Positions 1 to 7,136 of a DNA stretch of 11,023 nucleotides are shown here, piece by piece. Source of the DNA: CAYWLI01 sp964519535 (GTDB lineage Bacteria; Desulfobacterota; B13-G15; RBG-16-54-18); the NCBI GenBank assembly GCA_964519535.1, contig CAZFIR010000242.1, positions 1 to 11,023 of the forward strand, written 5' to 3'. Below the pieces are notes generated by a model that worked only from the letters and a program-made list of their open reading frames with translations, made no database searches and was not told the origin of the DNA. Within the stretch, counting starts at the first letter, position 1. Every line of letters begins with the position of its first letter. The position numbers were made by a program, and so were the translations under genes.

Positions 1-437
1 AAGCCCGTATCAAGGGTGTTGAGCCCATCGATCTCACAGAATATGCGACAAAGATAGAAGAGACCATCGATGTGATAAACACTATCTTGGTAGACGTGAA
101 AGAGATCAGTAGGCAGATCAGGGGCGGAAAAGGACTTCTCCACGCCATCCTCTACGATCCTGCCGGGGGGGAGTTGGTGAATAATCTCGCGGTGGCCTCT
201 GGCTCCGCAGGCGATCTGATGCAAGACCTCTCTTCCGCCGTCAAGTCAGTCAATAATATCGTCAAAAAGGTGGAGCGGGGGGAAGGAAGTTTGGGAGGCA
301 TTATCAACGACCCCACGGTCTATGAAGACCTCAAGGTGATTTTAGGGGGGGCCAAGCGGAGCAAGACCGTTAAGGGTCTCGTGCGCTATACCATCAAGAA
401 GAAGAAAGAGGAGGCGGTTGAAGAAACAGAGCAGTGA
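1..437 (+). CDS. MCE/MlaD-family lipid transport protein, C-terminal part
   Basis: This is a 5'-truncated gene: the frame is open from base 3 with no stop before the window edge, so the true start lies outside. MCE/MlaD proteins are periplasmic substrate-binding subunits of ABC phospholipid transporters at the inner membrane of diderm bacteria. The conserved MCE domain would be upstream. What is visible is the helical tail, with two similar glycine-rich units, GKGLLHAILYDP and GEGSLGGIINDP, about 50 residues apart. Units of the form GxGxLxxxxxDP are typical of this tail in delta-proteobacterial-type MlaD proteins. The C-terminus is a Lys-rich then Glu-rich stretch. The gene overlaps the start of era by 20 nt, so the two are probably co-transcribed and translationally coupled. 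The family is assigned from the tail alone, so the subtype (MlaD or another MCE protein) is not certain. Confidence 0.7.
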   Translation, partial: ARIKGVEPIDLTEYATKIEETIDVINTILVDVKEISRQIRGGKGLLHAILYDPAGGELVNNLAVASGSAGDLMQDLSSAVKSVNNIVKKVERGEGSLGGIINDPTVYEDLKVILGGAKRSKTVKGLVRYTIKKKKEEAVEETEQ

Positions 438-1308
438 TTTCCGCTCGGGCGTTGTCCCCATCGTAGGGCGCCCCAATGTAGGTAAATCGACCCTCCTCAA
501 CCGCCTTGTGGGTGAGAAGATCGCCATCATCTCTCCCAAACCACAGACCACCTGGAACCAAATTTTGGGTGTCAAGACCCTTCCCTCCGCCCAGATCCTC
601 TTCGTCGATACCCCGGGCATTCATGATGCCTCATCCAAACTCAACCGATCTATGTTTGCTACGGCCAAGGGTGCTCTGCACGATGCCGATGTGATCCTCC
701 ATATGGTGGAGGCGCCCGGTCCCGAAGCCCAGGGGGAGGCACAGATATGGGAGCTCCTGCAGGGGATTCAGACCCCGGTCATCTTGGTGATCAATAAGAT
801 CGACGTGAGGGGAGGGAATGATGCGGTATCCGAACAACCGTTTCCTGTCCCCTATACAAAGGTCATCCGGATATCGGCCCTCGTGGGTACGGGGGTTGAT
901 CTCTTGGAGAAAGAGGTGGTGTCACTTCTTCCCCCTGGCCCGCAATACTATCCGGCAGATGTCATGACCGACCAGACGGAGCGGTTTATGGCGCGGGAGA
1001 TCATTCGAGAAAAGATTTTTCACCTGACCCGTCAGGAAATTCCCTATTCGTGTGCGGTGGTGGTGGAGGATTTTAAGGAACGGGAGGCAGGTGCCATCTG
1101 GATCAGGGCCTCGATCAATGTGGAGCGGGAGTCTCAGAAGGGGATCCTCATCGGTAAAGGGGGTAATCGGTTAAAGGAGATCGGCAGACAGGCCAGGATG
1201 GATCTCGAAGAGCTTCTGGGTGCTCGGGTATATCTGGAGCTGTGGGTGCGGGTCCAAAAGGACTGGACGAAGAAAGAGTATACCCTTCGGGAGTTCGGAT
1301 TCACGTAA
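418..1308 (+). CDS. era: GTPase Era, 16S rRNA-binding ribosome assembly factor
   Basis: Era binds the 3' end of 16S rRNA and assists 30S subunit maturation. The 296-aa protein has the full family length. Visible motifs are G1 GRPNVGKS (17-24), G3 DTPG (64-67), G4 NKID (126-129) and G5 SAL (153-155). A C-terminal KH domain contains GILIGKGGNRLKEIG (about 242-256) and ends in the usual KEYTLREFGF-type tail. The start is TTG at 418, chosen because AGGAGG (409-414) lies just upstream and the Walker region follows at the normal distance. It overlaps the preceding MCE gene by 20 nt. One oddity is that switch I reads PQTTWNQ, where Era proteins normally have PQTTRxR; both arginines are replaced (W46, Q48). 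All other motifs are intact, so the gene is likely functional. Confidence 0.96.
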   Translation: MKKQSSDFRSGVVPIVGRPNVGKSTLLNRLVGEKIAIISPKPQTTWNQILGVKTLPSAQILFVDTPGIHDASSKLNRSMFATAKGALHDADVILHMVEAPGPEAQGEAQIWELLQGIQTPVILVINKIDVRGGNDAVSEQPFPVPYTKVIRISALVGTGVDLLEKEVVSLLPPGPQYYPADVMTDQTERFMAREIIREKIFHLTRQEIPYSCAVVVEDFKEREAGAIWIRASINVERESQKGILIGKGGNRLKEIGRQARMDLEELLGARVYLELWVRVQKDWTKKEYTLREFGFT

Positions 1309-1315
1309 GTATGAA

Positions 1316-1344
1316 TTGACAAAGCCCATACTGCGCTCTATAGT
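1316..1344 (+). promoter_or_regulatory. Near-consensus sigma70 promoter at the RodZ-like gene
   Basis: TTGACA (1316-1321) and TATAGT (1339-1344) are separated by exactly 17 nt, so 11 of 12 hexamer bases match the sigma70 consensus. It begins 8 nt after the era stop codon. Transcription would start near 1350-1352, only a few bases before the candidate start codons at 1354 and 1360, giving a nearly leaderless message. Confidence 0.75.
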
Positions 1345-1359
1345 ATGCTGGCGATGCAG

Positions 1360-2232
1360 ATGGAAAGCTTCGGTGCATATCTCAAGAGTGCCCGTGAGGC
1401 GAAAAAGATCTCCTTGGATGAGATCAGTCGGGCCACCAAGATCCGTCGCGCTATCTTGGAGGCCATAGAGGGGAACCAAGAGGAGGTCTTGCTTCCGGAG
1501 GCGGTGGTCAAGGGCTTTATGCGGACCTACGCCCGGCATATCGGGTTAGATCCAAAAGAGGTCATGGCCACGTATGCGGAAAGGCGGCGGGGAGACGAAG
1601 CCTCAGCGCACGGCAAGCATCTTCCCGACGGTAAGCGGAAGATCCCCGCGAAATATGTTTTTGCAGGAGGGGTATGCACGCTCATTATTATCATGATCTT
1701 GCTCCTTATTTTCTATGAACGTGGGCCTCGGGATGGTGCACACGAGGCGGCTCTTGCGACCATCTCCACAGGGCAGACAACCATGATTCCTTCGGAAGAC
1801 CTGCAAGCCTCCCCGTCGCTTCCTTCAGTGGAGGAACCCATGCCTCTTCAAACCCCTCCTGTCGGTGCAGAGGAAGCACAGGAAATCAAGGAAGTACGGA
1901 AAGTACGAGAAGTACCAGAAGTATCTGAAGTAGAGACAGAAGAGGAAGTAGTTGCAGTGCAGGAGGAGACACCCCCGCCGGTGCGTGAGCATACCCTCGT
2001 TATCACGGCCTCGGAGCGGACCTGGATACAAATACAAGAGGGGTCATCCCTTCCGTTCGATGTCATCCTGTATGCAGGGGATAGCTTTACACGCCAAAGC
2101 TCTCACCAGTTGGCGATTGTGATAGGCAATGCGGGTGGCGTCACGGTGATCTTTGACGGCAAGGAATTGGAGTCCCTTGGGAATGACGGTCAGGTGGTCA
2201 GACTCACGCTTCCCGCTCCTCAAGAAGGATGA
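1360..2232 (+). CDS. rodZ: RodZ-like helix-turn-helix membrane protein (DUF4115)
   Basis: RodZ links the MreB cytoskeleton to the membrane and helps set rod shape. Residue numbers here count from the ATG at 1345. A cytoplasmic Cro/RodZ-type HTH domain (about 6-80, FGAYLKSAREAKKISLDEIS) is followed by a basic stretch, one transmembrane helix (about 104-124), a Pro/Glu-rich linker (about 150-212) with 9-bp repeats, and a C-terminal DUF4115 domain (about 213-290). ATG is possible at 1345, 1354 and 1360. The first abuts the -10 hexamer and cannot be in a message from that promoter, and RodZ homologues commonly begin at the position of 1360, so 1360 is preferred. No Shine-Dalgarno sequence precedes any of them. 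The gene converges with the Cys-rich gene 12 nt away. Domain order is clear; a true RodZ role in shape is inferred. Confidence 0.85.
   Translation: MESFGAYLKSAREAKKISLDEISRATKIRRAILEAIEGNQEEVLLPEAVVKGFMRTYARHIGLDPKEVMATYAERRRGDEASAHGKHLPDGKRKIPAKYVFAGGVCTLIIIMILLLIFYERGPRDGAHEAALATISTGQTTMIPSEDLQASPSLPSVEEPMPLQTPPVGAEEAQEIKEVRKVREVPEVSEVETEEEVVAVQEETPPPVREHTLVITASERTWIQIQEGSSLPFDVILYAGDSFTRQSSHQLAIVIGNAGGVTVIFDGKELESLGNDGQVVRLTLPAPQEG
1882..1935 (+). repeat. Six tandem 9-bp units in the RodZ-like linker
   Basis: Six consecutive 9-bp units resembling gaagtacgr encode EIK-EVR-KVR-EVP-EVS-EVE. The first unit is degenerate. The repeat stays in frame and lies in the linker between the transmembrane helix and DUF4115, so unit gain or loss would only change linker length. 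Confidence 0.85.
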
Positions 2233-2244
2233 GCCATCTGTTTC

Positions 2245-2511
2245 CTACTGGAGGATACGGGGGGAGAGGACCTCTCCTGGACCGTGGACTGCAATTTCCT
2301 TGCTTCCGCACCAGGCGCAACTGACCATAGCGAAGCTCAAATCCTTTTCCACCAGTGCGACATCCTCGAGCCCGCGCAAACTTTCATCCTCAGGTTCCCC
2401 GCATATCTCTACCAGTTCCTCCTTTTCATTCACTTCTACTTCGAGGACCTTCTGGATAGAGCACCACATGTTGAAATGAGCGGTATTGCCGCACCTGAGA
2501 CATTTGGCCAT
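2245..2511 (-). CDS. Small Cys-rich (putative zinc-ribbon) hypothetical protein
   Basis: This 88-aa protein of unknown function is real on several counts. A good Shine-Dalgarno AAGGAG (2519-2524, minus strand) lies 7 nt before the ATG. It carries two CxxC knuckles, CLRC at 4-7 and CAWC at 65-68, with further cysteines at 17 and 37. The four-Cys layout CxxC-xn-CxxC suggests a structural zinc site with the two halves coming together. The middle is strongly acidic (VEVNEKEELVEICGEPEDES). It faces the RodZ-like gene with a 12-nt gap and is divergent from the CCA-type fusion gene. A perfect TATAAT on the minus strand at 2582-2587 could be its -10 box, but no matching -35 is present. Metal binding is inferred from the motifs; I do not recognise a named family. 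Confidence 0.7.
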   Translation of the reverse strand: MAKCLRCGNTAHFNMWCSIQKVLEVEVNEKEELVEICGEPEDESLRGLEDVALVEKDLSFAMVSCAWCGSKEIAVHGPGEVLSPRILQ

Positions 2512-2644
2512 CGCTGCTCTCCTTGTACCTGTTGCTAAGCTAACCTTCTATCACAGACGGAGAACTGGTGCAAGGATAATCATTATACCCGCCTTTACAT
2601 CACAACCTTGACTGGGTTATAAGAAGTCAGGAAGGTATATCGCG

Positions 2645-5260
2645 GTGGATGTCATCATTACCCATATCAATGCGGATTTTGATGCCTTGGCCTCTATGGT
2701 GGCGGTCCACAAACTCTATCCAGAGGCGAAACTGGTTTTCCCCGGATCTCAGGAAAAGAGCCTGCGGGACTTTTTTGTGCGCTCTACCCTCTATGTCTTG
2801 GAAGCGGATAAGATGAAGAATATCACCTTGTCAGCGGTTACCAGGCTCATCATGGTGGACACGAGACAGCGGTCTCGCATTGGACGATTTGCCGAGATCG
2901 TGGATAAACCGGGCCTGGAGATACATATCTACGACCACCACCCCGCCTCTGTAGACGATGTGAGGGGGACCCTCGAAGTCATCGAGGAGGGAGGGGCAAC
3001 CATTACCATTCTTCTCAGGCAATTGCGGGAACGCGGGATTGCGATCACCCCTGATGAGGCGACCATCATGATGTTGGGGATCTACGAGGACACGGGATCG
3101 CTCACCTTCAGCTCCACCACCGAGAAGGACTTTCACGCCGCGGCTTACCTCCTCGCTCAGGGGGCGAGTCTCAATATGATAGCGGATATGATCACCCGAG
3201 AGCTGACCGCTGAACAGGTCTTCTTGCTCAATGACCTCATTCGCTCGGTGGAGCGATATCATATCAGGGGGGTGGAGATAGTGGTGACTACCAGCTCGTC
3301 CGATAGCTATATCGGCGATGTGGCAGTCCTGGTTCATAAGCTGAAGGATATGGAGAATCTCAATGTCGTCTTTGCCTTGATCAGGATGGAGGATCGGATC
3401 TATCTCATCGCCCGGAGCAGGGTAGCGGAGGTAAATGTGGCTGAGGTGGCCGTGGAATTCGGCGGAGGGGGACACCCCACTGCGGCCTCAGCTACTATCA
3501 GGGATTTGACCATGGCTGAGGCCAAGGAGAGACTGCTGAGTATCTTGCAGGAGGCAGTAAAACCGCGGATCAGGGCCCACGATATTATGATCCGCCCCCT
3601 CAAGATTATCCAGAAGGATGATACCCTGCAAGAGGCCCATGGTATATTGAGCAAATATTATAACATCCATGTGCTGCCGGTCTTAGAAGGCGAGCACGTG
3701 GTGGGTTTGATCTCCAGGCCGATTGTGGAGCGGGCAATGCTTCATGGCCTTGAGGAACGCACCGTGGGGGAATATATGACCACTGATTTTGTGGTCGTGG
3801 AAGCAGACACTCCCTTGCAAGAGGTACAGGGGCATATCGTGGGGGAGAATCAACGGTTTCTGCCGGTGGTGGAGGGAAAGAGGTTGATCGGGGGAATCAC
3901 CAGGACGGACCTCTTGCGGGCACTGCATCATGCCCTTACCCCTTCCCCGTTGCCTCCTCTCTCGGCGATAAAGAAGGCGGTCACCAAACTCATGAATGAA
4001 CGGTTACCTTCCCCTATCGTCTCCCTCTTGCAAGAGTTAGGGCAGGTGGGGGAGGAACTGGGGCAACCGGTGTATACCGTGGGCGGGTTCGTGAGGGATC
4101 TGATGGTGAGGCGGGAGAACTACGATATCGATGTGGTGGTGGAGGGAGACGGTATCCACTTCGCTCAGGTCTTTGGTGCGCAGAAGGGGTGCCGTGTGAA
4201 GGTGCACAAGAGGATGAAGACCGCTACCCTCCTCTTTACTAATGAATACACAATCGATGTGGCCACAGCGAGGATGGAATATTATGAACGCCCTGCTGCT
4301 TTACCGACCGTAGAGCTTAGTTCCATCAAGATGGACCTCTTCCGAAGGGATTTCACCATCAATACCTTGGCCATCGATTTGAGGCCGGGTGCCTTCGGGC
4401 AACTGCTCGATTTCTTCGGGGGGCAGCGGGATGTAAAAGAAGGGGTGATCAGGGTCTTGCACAATCTTAGCTTTGTGGAGGACCCTTCACGCATCTTCAG
4501 GGCCATCCGTTTCGAGCAACGGTTCGGATTCCATATCGGAAAACACACCCAGAGCCTGATGAAGAACGCCATTGCCATGGGATTTTTGGAGCGATTGAGC
4601 GGCACGAGGCTCTTTTCGGAGCTGAAACTGATCCTGCGTGAGAAAAATCCCCTTCCCGTTCTAGAGCGGATGGAGGAGTTCAAGCTTCTCCAGTTCCTTC
4701 ATCCACGCGTGGCCTATGACGCGCACACCAAGGCCCTGATGACCAGGGTATATGAAGTGGTCAGCTGGTTTGACCTCCTCTTTTTAGAGGGTACGTACTC
4801 GAAATGGATGGTCTATCTCCTCGGTTTGGCCGACCAGTTGCCGGTCAAAGGATTGGAGGAGTTGTTCCAGAGACTCTCCCTCCCCCCACGATACAGGAAA
4901 AGTTTCATAGAGGGGAGGGGAGAGGGGAACAAGGTTGTTCAACGGGCGCGCCGAAAGCGGATGAGTCCTAAAACAATCTATACCCTCTTCAAGCCCCTTC
5001 CCATTGAAGTCCTCCTCTATGTAATGGCCAAGACGGAGGAGAAGGGTATAAAAAAGGCGATCTCCCTCTTCTTCACTAAGCTCAATGCAATAAAGGTGAG
5101 TCTGCGGGGGAAGGACTTGCAGGAGTTAGGCATCCAACCGGGCCCTCTCTACCGTGAGATCCTCGATTCCCTCCTTCTCGCCCGGCTCGAGGGCACGGTC
5201 AAGACGAAAGCGGATGAGATGCGGTATGTCAAAGCCCATTACCAGGCTCGACACGTTTGA
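2645..5260 (+). CDS. DHH phosphoesterase - CBS - tRNA nucleotidyltransferase fusion
   Basis: This 871-aa protein combines three modules. Residues 1-300 are a DHH/DHHA1 phosphoesterase (NrnA-like): HINADFDA (7-14), D72, DHHP (97-100), D149 in YEDTG, and GGGGHPTAAS (273-282). Residues about 312-430 are two CBS domains, usually adenine-nucleotide sensors. Residues about 475-871 are a class II tRNA nucleotidyltransferase: GGFVRD (480-485), catalytic DID (494-496), RRDFTINTLAID (567-578) and the nucleotide-selecting EDPSR (612-616). Class II enzymes build or repair the tRNA 3' CCA. The same architecture is known in Aquifex and many delta-proteobacteria, where in Aquifex it is an A-adding enzyme working with a separate CC-adding one. 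Whether this copy adds CCA or only A cannot be read from motifs. The start is GTG at 2645, with AGGAAGG (2629-2635) upstream. All catalytic residues look intact. Confidence 0.93.
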   Translation: MDVIITHINADFDALASMVAVHKLYPEAKLVFPGSQEKSLRDFFVRSTLYVLEADKMKNITLSAVTRLIMVDTRQRSRIGRFAEIVDKPGLEIHIYDHHPASVDDVRGTLEVIEEGGATITILLRQLRERGIAITPDEATIMMLGIYEDTGSLTFSSTTEKDFHAAAYLLAQGASLNMIADMITRELTAEQVFLLNDLIRSVERYHIRGVEIVVTTSSSDSYIGDVAVLVHKLKDMENLNVVFALIRMEDRIYLIARSRVAEVNVAEVAVEFGGGGHPTAASATIRDLTMAEAKERLLSILQEAVKPRIRAHDIMIRPLKIIQKDDTLQEAHGILSKYYNIHVLPVLEGEHVVGLISRPIVERAMLHGLEERTVGEYMTTDFVVVEADTPLQEVQGHIVGENQRFLPVVEGKRLIGGITRTDLLRALHHALTPSPLPPLSAIKKAVTKLMNERLPSPIVSLLQELGQVGEELGQPVYTVGGFVRDLMVRRENYDIDVVVEGDGIHFAQVFGAQKGCRVKVHKRMKTATLLFTNEYTIDVATARMEYYERPAALPTVELSSIKMDLFRRDFTINTLAIDLRPGAFGQLLDFFGGQRDVKEGVIRVLHNLSFVEDPSRIFRAIRFEQRFGFHIGKHTQSLMKNAIAMGFLERLSGTRLFSELKLILREKNPLPVLERMEEFKLLQFLHPRVAYDAHTKALMTRVYEVVSWFDLLFLEGTYSKWMVYLLGLADQLPVKGLEELFQRLSLPPRYRKSFIEGRGEGNKVVQRARRKRMSPKTIYTLFKPLPIEVLLYVMAKTEEKGIKKAISLFFTKLNAIKVSLRGKDLQELGIQPGPLYREILDSLLLARLEGTVKTKADEMRYVKAHYQARHV

Positions 5261-5283
5261 CTTTATCGCACTGCTCTGATAAT
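5257..5283 (+). promoter_or_regulatory. Possible weak promoter ahead of trpS
   Basis: TTGACT (5257-5262) overlaps the stop codon of the fusion gene, and GATAAT (5278-5283) follows after 15 nt. Both hexamers match 5 of 6 consensus bases, but the spacer is shorter than the preferred 17. It could serve the small ORF and trpS, since the 169-nt gap before trpS is the longest in this plus-strand run. Confidence 0.25.
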
Positions 5284-5317
5284 TTAAGAAAGATTTTTTC
5301 GTGGGGCGATCGGATAT

Positions 5318-5422
5318 GTGATCGTTATCTCCTTGGTCATCACCTGGGTAGTCGAGTATCTCGTCTTTCCTGATGACTCGTGGGAGCATAGTACGTATTG
5401 GAAACCTGGATTGAGGGGGTAG
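5318..5422 (+). CDS. Possible 34-aa single-pass membrane peptide
   Basis: This is a short frame in the gap between the fusion gene and trpS, open from after the stop at 5285-5287 to TAG at 5420-5422. The only usable start is GTG at 5318, with no clear Shine-Dalgarno sequence. The peptide begins with a strongly hydrophobic stretch (VIVISLVITWVVEYLVF) and ends with a polar, aromatic tail (PDDSWEHSTYWKPG). That is what a tiny membrane protein would look like and is unusual for random sequence. The open frame extends upstream of the GTG through FFRGAIGY, so the real start may be lost or frameshifted at the T-run 5294-5299. I do not recognise the family. It could equally be a remnant or chance. 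Confidence 0.3.
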   Translation: MIVISLVITWVVEYLVFPDDSWEHSTYWKPGLRG

Positions 5423-5429
5423 CGGGAGT

Positions 5430-6413
5430 ATGGAGAAGAAGAGGGTATTGAGTGGCATGCGTCCCACGGGGAAGACCCACTTGGGACATCTTCATGGTAT
5501 CTTGGAGAATTGGTGCAACCTGCAGGATACCTATGAGTGTTTCTACTTCGCCGCTGACTGGCATGCCTTGACCTCTGAGTACAAAAACGCCGCCGTCATT
5601 AAAGAGAGTTTAATTGAAATGATTGTCGACTGGTTGAGTGTCGGGCTCGATCCCCAGCGCAGCACCCTCTTTGTCCAGTCATGGGTGATGGAACATGCAG
5701 AGCTTCACCTGCTCCTCTCCATGATCACCCCCCTCGGCTGGCTGGAGCGCAACCCCACCTATAAGGAGCAACAAGAAGAGTTAGCGGATAAGGATATCGG
5801 GACCTATGGTTTCCTTGGATATCCGGTACTTCAGGCTGCCGACATCCTCATGTATAAAGGGAATTATGTCCCCGTGGGGAAGGACCAACTCCCCCATCTG
5901 GAGATCACCAGGGAGATAGCCCGCCGGTTTAACTACCTCTATCGAGAGGTGTTTCCCCCTCCCGAGGCATTATTGACGCAGGTCCCCAATCTGGGAGGGA
6001 CCGATGGCAGAAAGATGAGCAAGAGCTATAACAACGCCATCTTTATCTCTGATCCCGCAGATGTCCTGGCTGCCAAGATCGAACAGATGATCACCGACCC
6101 CCAGCGGGGATATCGGAAGGACCCGGGCAACCCCGAGGTGTGCGGTCTCTTCCCCTATCATCGCCTGTATACCGATCCCGAGGTTGTCCAGGAGATCGAC
6201 AGTACGTGTCGCCGGGCTGCGATAGGGTGCAAGGACTGTAAGAAGCAATTGATCAAGGAGGTACAGGAGTACCTCGCCCCCATTAGGGAAAAGAGAGAGT
6301 ACTACCTCACCCACCTGGATGAGGTAGAGCATATCATGCACGAGGGGACCGACAGGGCGAGAGAGGTGGCCCGCCATACGATGGCTGAGGTGAGGGAGGC
6401 TATGGGGATGTAG
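5430..6413 (+). CDS. trpS: Tryptophanyl-tRNA synthetase, likely [4Fe-4S]-type
   Basis: TrpRS is a class Ic enzyme that charges tRNA-Trp with tryptophan in the cytoplasm. The 327-aa protein has the usual length, the HIGH-type signature PTGKTHLGH (12-20) and KMSKS (195-199). Four cysteines lie near the C-terminal helical domain: C238, C260, C267 and C270, spaced C-x21-C-x6-C-x2-C. This closely matches the C-x22-C-x6-C-x2-C motif that holds a [4Fe-4S] cluster next to the anticodon-binding region in Thermotoga maritima TrpRS. Cluster binding here is an inference from spacing. The ATG at 5430 follows purine-rich sequence (5414-5427). The stop is 2 nt from scpA, so the two genes are co-transcribed and probably coupled. 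Confidence 0.96.
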   Translation: MEKKRVLSGMRPTGKTHLGHLHGILENWCNLQDTYECFYFAADWHALTSEYKNAAVIKESLIEMIVDWLSVGLDPQRSTLFVQSWVMEHAELHLLLSMITPLGWLERNPTYKEQQEELADKDIGTYGFLGYPVLQAADILMYKGNYVPVGKDQLPHLEITREIARRFNYLYREVFPPPEALLTQVPNLGGTDGRKMSKSYNNAIFISDPADVLAAKIEQMITDPQRGYRKDPGNPEVCGLFPYHRLYTDPEVVQEIDSTCRRAAIGCKDCKKQLIKEVQEYLAPIREKREYYLTHLDEVEHIMHEGTDRAREVARHTMAEVREAMGM

Positions 6414-6415
6414 TC

Positions 6416-7126
6416 ATGGAAGGGTATACGGTAAAAGTCGATATCTTTGAGGGTCCGTTGGACCTTCTCCTTCATCTCATCAAACAAAATCAACTGGATA
6501 TATACGATATACCCATTGCCTTGGTCACCGAGCAATATCTGGAATACATCAAGCTCATGAAGGCCCTCGACCTCGCCATTGCCGGGGAATTTTTGGTGAT
6601 GGCGGCTTCCCTGATGTATATCAAGTCTCGAATGCTCCTTCCGTCCCCCATCGAAGAGGAAGAGGAAGAAGAGGCGGATCCCCGGGCGGAGCTTGTCCAG
6701 CGCTTGGTGGAGTATAAGCGCTTTAAAGAGGCGGCCCTGCACCTTTCGCAACAGGCGTTACTGGGGAGGGATGTCTTCATCAGGCCAGCCCAGGAGATCG
6801 AGGCAGAGGCGGGGGAGCTTGAGGCGGACCTCTTTCACCTCATTGATGCGTTGCGGGAACTCCTCAATCGCCAGGAGGTGGAAGACTTTCATGAGGTTAC
6901 CCTGGACCGGGTAACCTTGCGGGAAAAGATCAGGGAATTGTATGAGAGGCTTCACGCGGCGGAGGAAGCGGTGCCCTTTGCATCCCTTTTTGCCCCTGTG
7001 GCCTCGCGCGTGGAAATGATCATCACGTTTCTCGCCCTCTTGGAGTTAATCAAATCGGGTATGTTACGGGCCTATCAGAGGGATGTCTTTGGTCCCCTCT
7101 GGGTAACACGCACCGTAACTGCGTGA
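6416..7126 (+). CDS. scpA: Segregation and condensation protein A
   Basis: ScpA is the kleisin subunit of the Smc-ScpA-ScpB condensin that compacts and segregates the chromosome. The 236-aa protein has the family's N-terminal signature FEGPLDLLLHLI (11-22) and the SMC-contacting helical region with MYIKSRMLLP (67-76). An acidic run of seven glutamates (80-86) forms the linker, and the C-terminal winged-helix part (about 188-228) includes TFLALLELIKSGMLRAYQ. The start ATG is only 2 nt after the trpS stop; trpS-scpA is a common pairing. ScpB usually follows directly, but here a gene for an exported protein comes next, so scpB must be elsewhere or missing. Confidence 0.95.
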   Translation: MEGYTVKVDIFEGPLDLLLHLIKQNQLDIYDIPIALVTEQYLEYIKLMKALDLAIAGEFLVMAASLMYIKSRMLLPSPIEEEEEEEADPRAELVQRLVEYKRFKEAALHLSQQALLGRDVFIRPAQEIEAEAGELEADLFHLIDALRELLNRQEVEDFHEVTLDRVTLREKIRELYERLHAAEEAVPFASLFAPVASRVEMIITFLALLELIKSGMLRAYQRDVFGPLWVTRTVTA

Positions 7127-7136
7127 GGGATCAAGG

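Noticed and set aside
2153..2538. Plus-strand frames (2153-2479 and 2284-2538) across the rodZ end and the Cys-rich gene
   Set aside because: They overlap the better-supported minus-strand gene with its ribosome binding site and CxxC motifs, and their translations are low-complexity.
2582..2587. Perfect TATAAT on the minus strand ahead of the Cys-rich gene
   Set aside because: No -35-like hexamer exists at 16-19 nt, so it is not supported as a promoter beyond a weak possibility.
2608..2641. TTGACT followed by TATATC upstream of the fusion gene
   Set aside because: The spacer is 22 nt, too long for a sigma70 promoter.
2831..3475. Long open frame (214 codons) on the minus strand inside the DHH/CBS/CCA-type gene
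   Set aside because: It lies wholly opposite strongly conserved DHH motifs, has no family features, and is a by-product of codon usage on the other strand.
5294..5324. T-run and the short inverted repeat CGATC...GATCG as a terminator
   Set aside because: The T-run precedes the 5-bp stem instead of following it, so it is not a rho-independent terminator.
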